Of a stretch of DNA of 64,000 bases, positions 60,956 through 64,000 are shown piece after piece (position 1 is the stretch's first letter; every line of letters starts with the position of its first letter). The position numbers were made by a program, and so were the translations under genes. The stretch comes from Halococcus sediminicola. Its GTDB lineage: Archaea; Halobacteriota; Halobacteria; Halobacteriales; Halococcaceae. The notes under the pieces were generated by a model, which worked only from the letters and a program-made list of their open reading frames with translations, had not been told where the DNA came from and made no database searches. The stretch lies in contig NZ_BBMP01000027.1 of assembly GCF_000755245.1 (NCBI RefSeq), forward strand, positions 1-64,000. Direction: 5' to 3'.

Positions 60956-62442
60956 CAACCGAGGAGAATGACAACGGCCGATTATAGAGTTCGCCAAAGG
61001 CCGAAGGAAAAAAGAGCGGTTCGGGAATCGATTTTGAGATTGGTCGGAAGTGGCTTGGAGGTCAGCCGACGGCTGGATGTTCTGGGTCATGTGGAACACG
61101 TTCTCAGGATCCCACTCGGTTTTCAGTTTGACGAGGCGATCGTAGTTCTCGCCGAAGGCGTGCTTCACGTCGTCGTCCTGCATCAAGTAGTTCGCGTAGA
61201 TCCCCTCCGTCGAGTGCGGTCGCACCATCTCGTAGATGTCTTGGGCCCAGCCCATCATCGCCTCGTCGTCGGCTGGGTCCGACCACCCGATCCCAATTCC
61301 GACGTTGTACGCCGCATCCCGGTGTGAGAAGGCCGTCTCGGTGGATCTGACTCGGGTGACGGCACCGCCCATCGACTCGAACCAGACGCTCGAGAACAGG
61401 TTGGGGAGGGCATCGATCGCATCAACGAGCGTATCGATGAGGTCGTCGGAAAGCTCCTCGATGTACACCGATTTGCCGTAGTAGCGCTGGCCTGGCTGGC
61501 CCTCGTCGGAGGTTGCCTTGAACGCGGTGTACGACATCGACTCAACGATCGGGAGGATCGGCTCGCCCCACGAAATGAGCGGCTCCAACGCGACTCGACC
61601 GGCGTCGACCTCACCCGACCAACAGCCGATGAACGCGATGCCCGTCTCGCCCTGCTGCTCCTCGGGGAAGGGCTCCATCGGCGGGATGGTCATGATCATC
61701 GGGAAACAGGTGAGCTCGTCGGGTGCGTCGATCATGAACTCCCGGAACATCCGAAGTGCCTCACCGGCGACGTCGAACGGGTGGAAGATCTGGACGGTGA
61801 GCACCTCGTGGCCGATCTCATGGAGTTGGAATTCGAACTCGGTCACCACGCCAAAGTTGCCCCCACCGCCGCGCAACCCCCCGAAGAGGTCGGGGTGTTC
61901 CGACTCGCTCGCCCGGACGATCTCGCCGTCGGTTGTGACGACCGTAGCGCCGGTGAGATTGTCGCACGTGAGGCCATAGTTACGCATGAGCCAGCCGATG
62001 CCGCCACCAAGAGTCAGGCCACCAATGCCGACCTCGGGGGAGCCCCCGTGGTCACGGCGAGTCCGTGGGCCTCTGTGGCCGCGTCGAGGTCGTTCACCAG
62101 CGCACCACCCCCGACGCGGGCCTTCTTCGCGACGGGATCGACCGTGACGTCGTTTATCCGTGAGAGGTCGATTACGAGGCCATCGTCAACGATGGCCATT
62201 CCGGTGGTGTTGTGACCGCCCGCCTTCACACTGAGTGGTGTGTCGATCTCACGAGCGTAGGTGACCGCGGCCACCACGTCGTCAGTGTCGAGACATTGTA
62301 CAATCAGCCTCGGATGTCGGTCGATCATGCCGTTGAACACCGTTCGCGCGTCGTCGTATCCGTCTTCACCCGGCTTCAGGAGCTTTCCGGTGAGGAGTTG
62401 AGCGAATGCTTCTTGCCTATCCACATCGTTGGATGCTGTCAT
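60917..62442 (-). pseudogene. BBE-type FAD-linked oxidase, frameshift at a G-run
   Basis: The N-terminal part (MTASNDVDRQEAFAQLL, VNDLDAATEAHGLAVTTG) contains the FAD-binding SVKAGGHNTTGMAIVDDGLVIDLS. It breaks at ACGGGGGCTCC (about 62036-62043 on the plus strand), where one more G restores [33 protein letters not shown]. The frame from 61987 then carries the rest (HPDLFGGLRGGGGNFGVVTEFEF ... YANYLMQDDD ... KTEWDPENVFHMTQNIQPSA) with the conserved C-terminal BBE motif. The protein ends in an extra tail overlapping the enolase gene's 3' end. A secreted-type or cytosolic FAD oxidase for sugars or alcohols. Confidence 0.9.
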
Positions 62443-62626
62443 CGCATTAGCCTCTGTAAGACGGTAAGGTAGGCTGTGCTAGTGGTCTGATCGAGGAATA
62501 GTCCAAGCATAGCCGACATACTCAACTATCATTGATAAGTGTTATCTGTCTTAATAAATTCGTATCACCCCGCACTCTCTAGTTGAGGTGGCTTGAGGAA
62601 TGAGCAGGTCGTAGCGAGAACTGATC

Positions 62627-62998
62627 ATGGAACTCGGTGACCTGCTCGAAGAGACGTTGAGCGTGGATTGTGATGAGGTTTGGGACAACGAGCGCACCCT
62701 GACACCCATCAGGGTGTTCGGGGTACGTCTCCATTCGATGGGGCTGTCGCTCCGAGAGATTGTCGCCGTCTTCGAGTGGCTCGGCGTCGACCGTTCCCAT
62801 GAAGCGGTCAACGTCGAGGAGATCGAGGATCGCCACGGTCTCTCGGAGCGACAGTCCCGCAGAATGGAGTTGGACGGTGAACGCCCTGACGGGCGTCGCC
62901 GTCCACTCTCGGTCCCAACAGTCACTATCTGTCGTCCCTAACGCATCATCGAGCAGGTCGCTGAGTGGCATGAACAACCAGCTCTTCGACCTGCTCAC
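62627..62998. repeat. Palindrome of two IS6-family transposase 5' ends
   Basis: Plus strand from 62627: MELGDLLEETLSVDCDEVWD...TPIRVFGVRLHSMGLSLREIVAVFEWLGVDRSHEAV. Minus strand from 62968: MPLSDLLDDALGTTDSDCWDREWTATPVRAFTVQLHSAGLSLRETVAILDLLDVDRFMG. These are homologous N-termini of IS6-type (ISH14/15-like) transposases meeting tail to tail near 62800. Neither has the catalytic part. A ~170-bp-arm imperfect inverted repeat. Confidence 0.75.
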
Positions 62999-64000
62999 TC
63001 TTAACTACTTGACTTCGCACGTTATGCTGACTGAGCGCGTAGAGAGCGTGTGAAACGCTGATGCTACCGATCACGTCGTTCCTGTCGTGTACCGAGCCAA
63101 TCGACCAGTTGGAGTGTTTCTCAACGAGGCAGAAACACCACGCCAAGACCTACGTGACAGGTCTTGTTGCCGCCAGCAACAAGACCGTTCAGGGCATCTC
63201 GAACCACGTTCTTCCAGCCAAAAGCGAACGCGCACTCAACAAATTCCTCACCGAGTACGACTGGGACGAAAACCAACTCAACAGAGAACGACTCGAACTC
63301 CTTCAGCAGGCCAACGAGACCCGATGGACCAGTGAAGGTGTCGTCATCATCGACGACACCTTCACGCACAAAGTCGGTGAACACATCCCCAACGCCGGGA
63401 AATTCTACGATTACACCGTCCCGGGATACATCTGGGGCCAGAATCTCATCTACGCACTCTATGCTGACGAGAAAACTACCTACCCGCTCGGTTTCCGTCT
63501 CTACGAAAAAGACGCACAGCGACGCGTTGAGCTTGCTATCGAACTCGTCGACGAACTCTCCGAGATAGGTGTCCCCGCGGACACCTATCTCTTCGACACG
63601 AGCTACTGTTCCGAGGAGTTCGTCATGTGCCTCGAAACCTATGGCAAAGAGTGGGTTTCAGCTGTCAAAAGTAACGCACGCGTGAGCTACGGTGGTGAAC
63701 GAATCCGTGTCGATGCGCTCGGCAAGCGCATCGACATAGTCCCACGCACGATCAGCAGCGAAACCTACCACATCTGGACGCAGAAGCGTGACGTCAGCCG
63801 TCTCGGCGAGGTGAAGTTGCTGATCACCGAGAAGGAACCGAACGAAGAAGGCGAAGCAAGTGTGAAGTACATCGTTTCGAATAAGATCGACGCGCCAGCG
63901 AGCCATCTCATCGAGTTGTACGCGATGAGATGGCGAGTGGAGACGGTCTTCAGGGACACCAAGCAAGATCTTGGTTTGGGAGACTGCGAGCTCCGGCACG
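62998..64000 (+). mobile_element. IS701-family element, left part (continues beyond the window)
   Basis: The left end contains TACTTGACTTCGCACGTTAT and TGCTGACTGAG, the same end sequence as the 313-bp MITE at 44709. The transposase begins at 63061; the right end is not in the window. Confidence 0.8.
63061..64000 (+). CDS. IS701-family DDE transposase, partial (3' end outside window)
   Basis: At least 313 residues: MLPITSFLSCTEPIDQLECF, GLVAASNKTVQGISNHVLPAKSERALNKFLTEYDWDENQLNRERLELLQQ, first Asp in EGVVIIDDTFTHKVG, second in ADTYLFDTSYCSEEFVMCLE, catalytic Glu in LYAMRWRVETVFRDTKQDLGLGD. This order is typical of IS701-like DDE transposases. The frame is open to the last base with no stop or frameshift, so probably active. 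Confidence 0.92.
   Translation, partial: MLPITSFLSCTEPIDQLECFSTRQKHHAKTYVTGLVAASNKTVQGISNHVLPAKSERALNKFLTEYDWDENQLNRERLELLQQANETRWTSEGVVIIDDTFTHKVGEHIPNAGKFYDYTVPGYIWGQNLIYALYADEKTTYPLGFRLYEKDAQRRVELAIELVDELSEIGVPADTYLFDTSYCSEEFVMCLETYGKEWVSAVKSNARVSYGGERIRVDALGKRIDIVPRTISSETYHIWTQKRDVSRLGEVKLLITEKEPNEEGEASVKYIVSNKIDAPASHLIELYAMRWRVETVFRDTKQDLGLGDCELRH

Noticed and set aside
61518-61979. Long antisense ORFs across the FAD oxidase
   Set aside because: High-GC antisense frames; the FAD oxidase frame is supported by family motifs.
1-64000. tRNA, rRNA and CRISPR arrays
   Set aside because: I looked for repeated 25-40 bp direct repeats with regular spacers, and for tRNA/rRNA-like conserved blocks, and saw none; a covariance-model scan was not possible.

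Overview
The window is a piece of a haloarchaeal genome (class Halobacteria). Proteins are acidic throughout. The families are typical of halophilic archaea: bacterio-opsin-activator-type HTH_10 regulators, ISH3 transposases, tiny CxxC zinc-ribbon proteins, a universal stress protein and a 2-oxoacid dehydrogenase complex with a long Glu-rich linker. Several genes have a TATA-like box 25-30 nt before the start codon, as expected for leaderless archaeal mRNAs. I saw no rRNA, tRNA or CRISPR array. The first 201 bases are not genomic: they contain a damaged Illumina P5/Nextera adapter with an i5 index, so position 1 is a contig end and the E2 gene there is cut.

Layout. 0.2-3.3 kb: E1alpha-E1beta-E2 operon, minus strand, high GC. 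3.5-11.4 kb: mobile-element territory with decayed transposases, an intact ISH3-type element with its target duplication, an IS1595-type pseudogene and a DsbA-FNT fusion transporter, all bracketed by two inverted copies of a 350-380 bp repeat. 11.7-24.3 kb: a stress and redox block (UspA, catalase HPII with DJ-1 tail, F420/FMN oxidoreductase remnant, OsmC, GYD, acetyltransferase, DUF389 membrane protein, PRC-barrel-like, thiamine-binding-like, DUF2267 and CBS proteins). 24.6-33 kb: five HTH_10 regulators or remnants, interleaved with about ten very small zinc-ribbon proteins, plus a NicO-type metal transporter. 33-43.5 kb: AhpD-like, DoxX-like, frameshifted glycosyltransferase, SDR, a VapBC-type and a HicBA-type toxin-antitoxin pair, DUF2243, a Tat-exported P19-like protein and a SWIM/transposase chimera. 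44-45 kb: two non-autonomous elements. 45-54 kb: SDR with divergent HTH_10, ArsR-SRPBCC-DUF1801 operon, MaoC, DHFR-like, alpha/beta hydrolase, methyltransferase, LysE and an intact copy of the glycosyltransferase. 54-60 kb: two ABC-2 exporters on either side of a TetR regulator. 60-64 kb: enolase-superfamily enzyme, frameshifted BBE-type FAD oxidoreductase, a palindrome of two IS6-type 5' ends, and an IS701-type transposase leaving the window.

Three kinds of short dispersed repeat run through the accessory part: a ~110 bp imperfect palindrome (five copies, 32-57.6 kb), a ~80-120 bp unit containing an 'aactgccg' core (six copies, 47-54 kb) and the inverted 350-380 bp repeat (4.5 and 11.1 kb). 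An 18-bp inverted repeat also brackets the alpha/beta hydrolase. More than ten otherwise recognisable genes carry single-base frameshifts, four of them at G-runs. Because the contig also carries adapter sequence, sequencing or assembly error must be excluded before these are called pseudogenes. The most interesting candidates are the zinc-ribbon/HTH_10 cluster, the ~110 bp palindromic repeats, the DsbA-FNT fusion whose first active-site Cys is Ser, and the MITE that shares ends with the IS701-type element.
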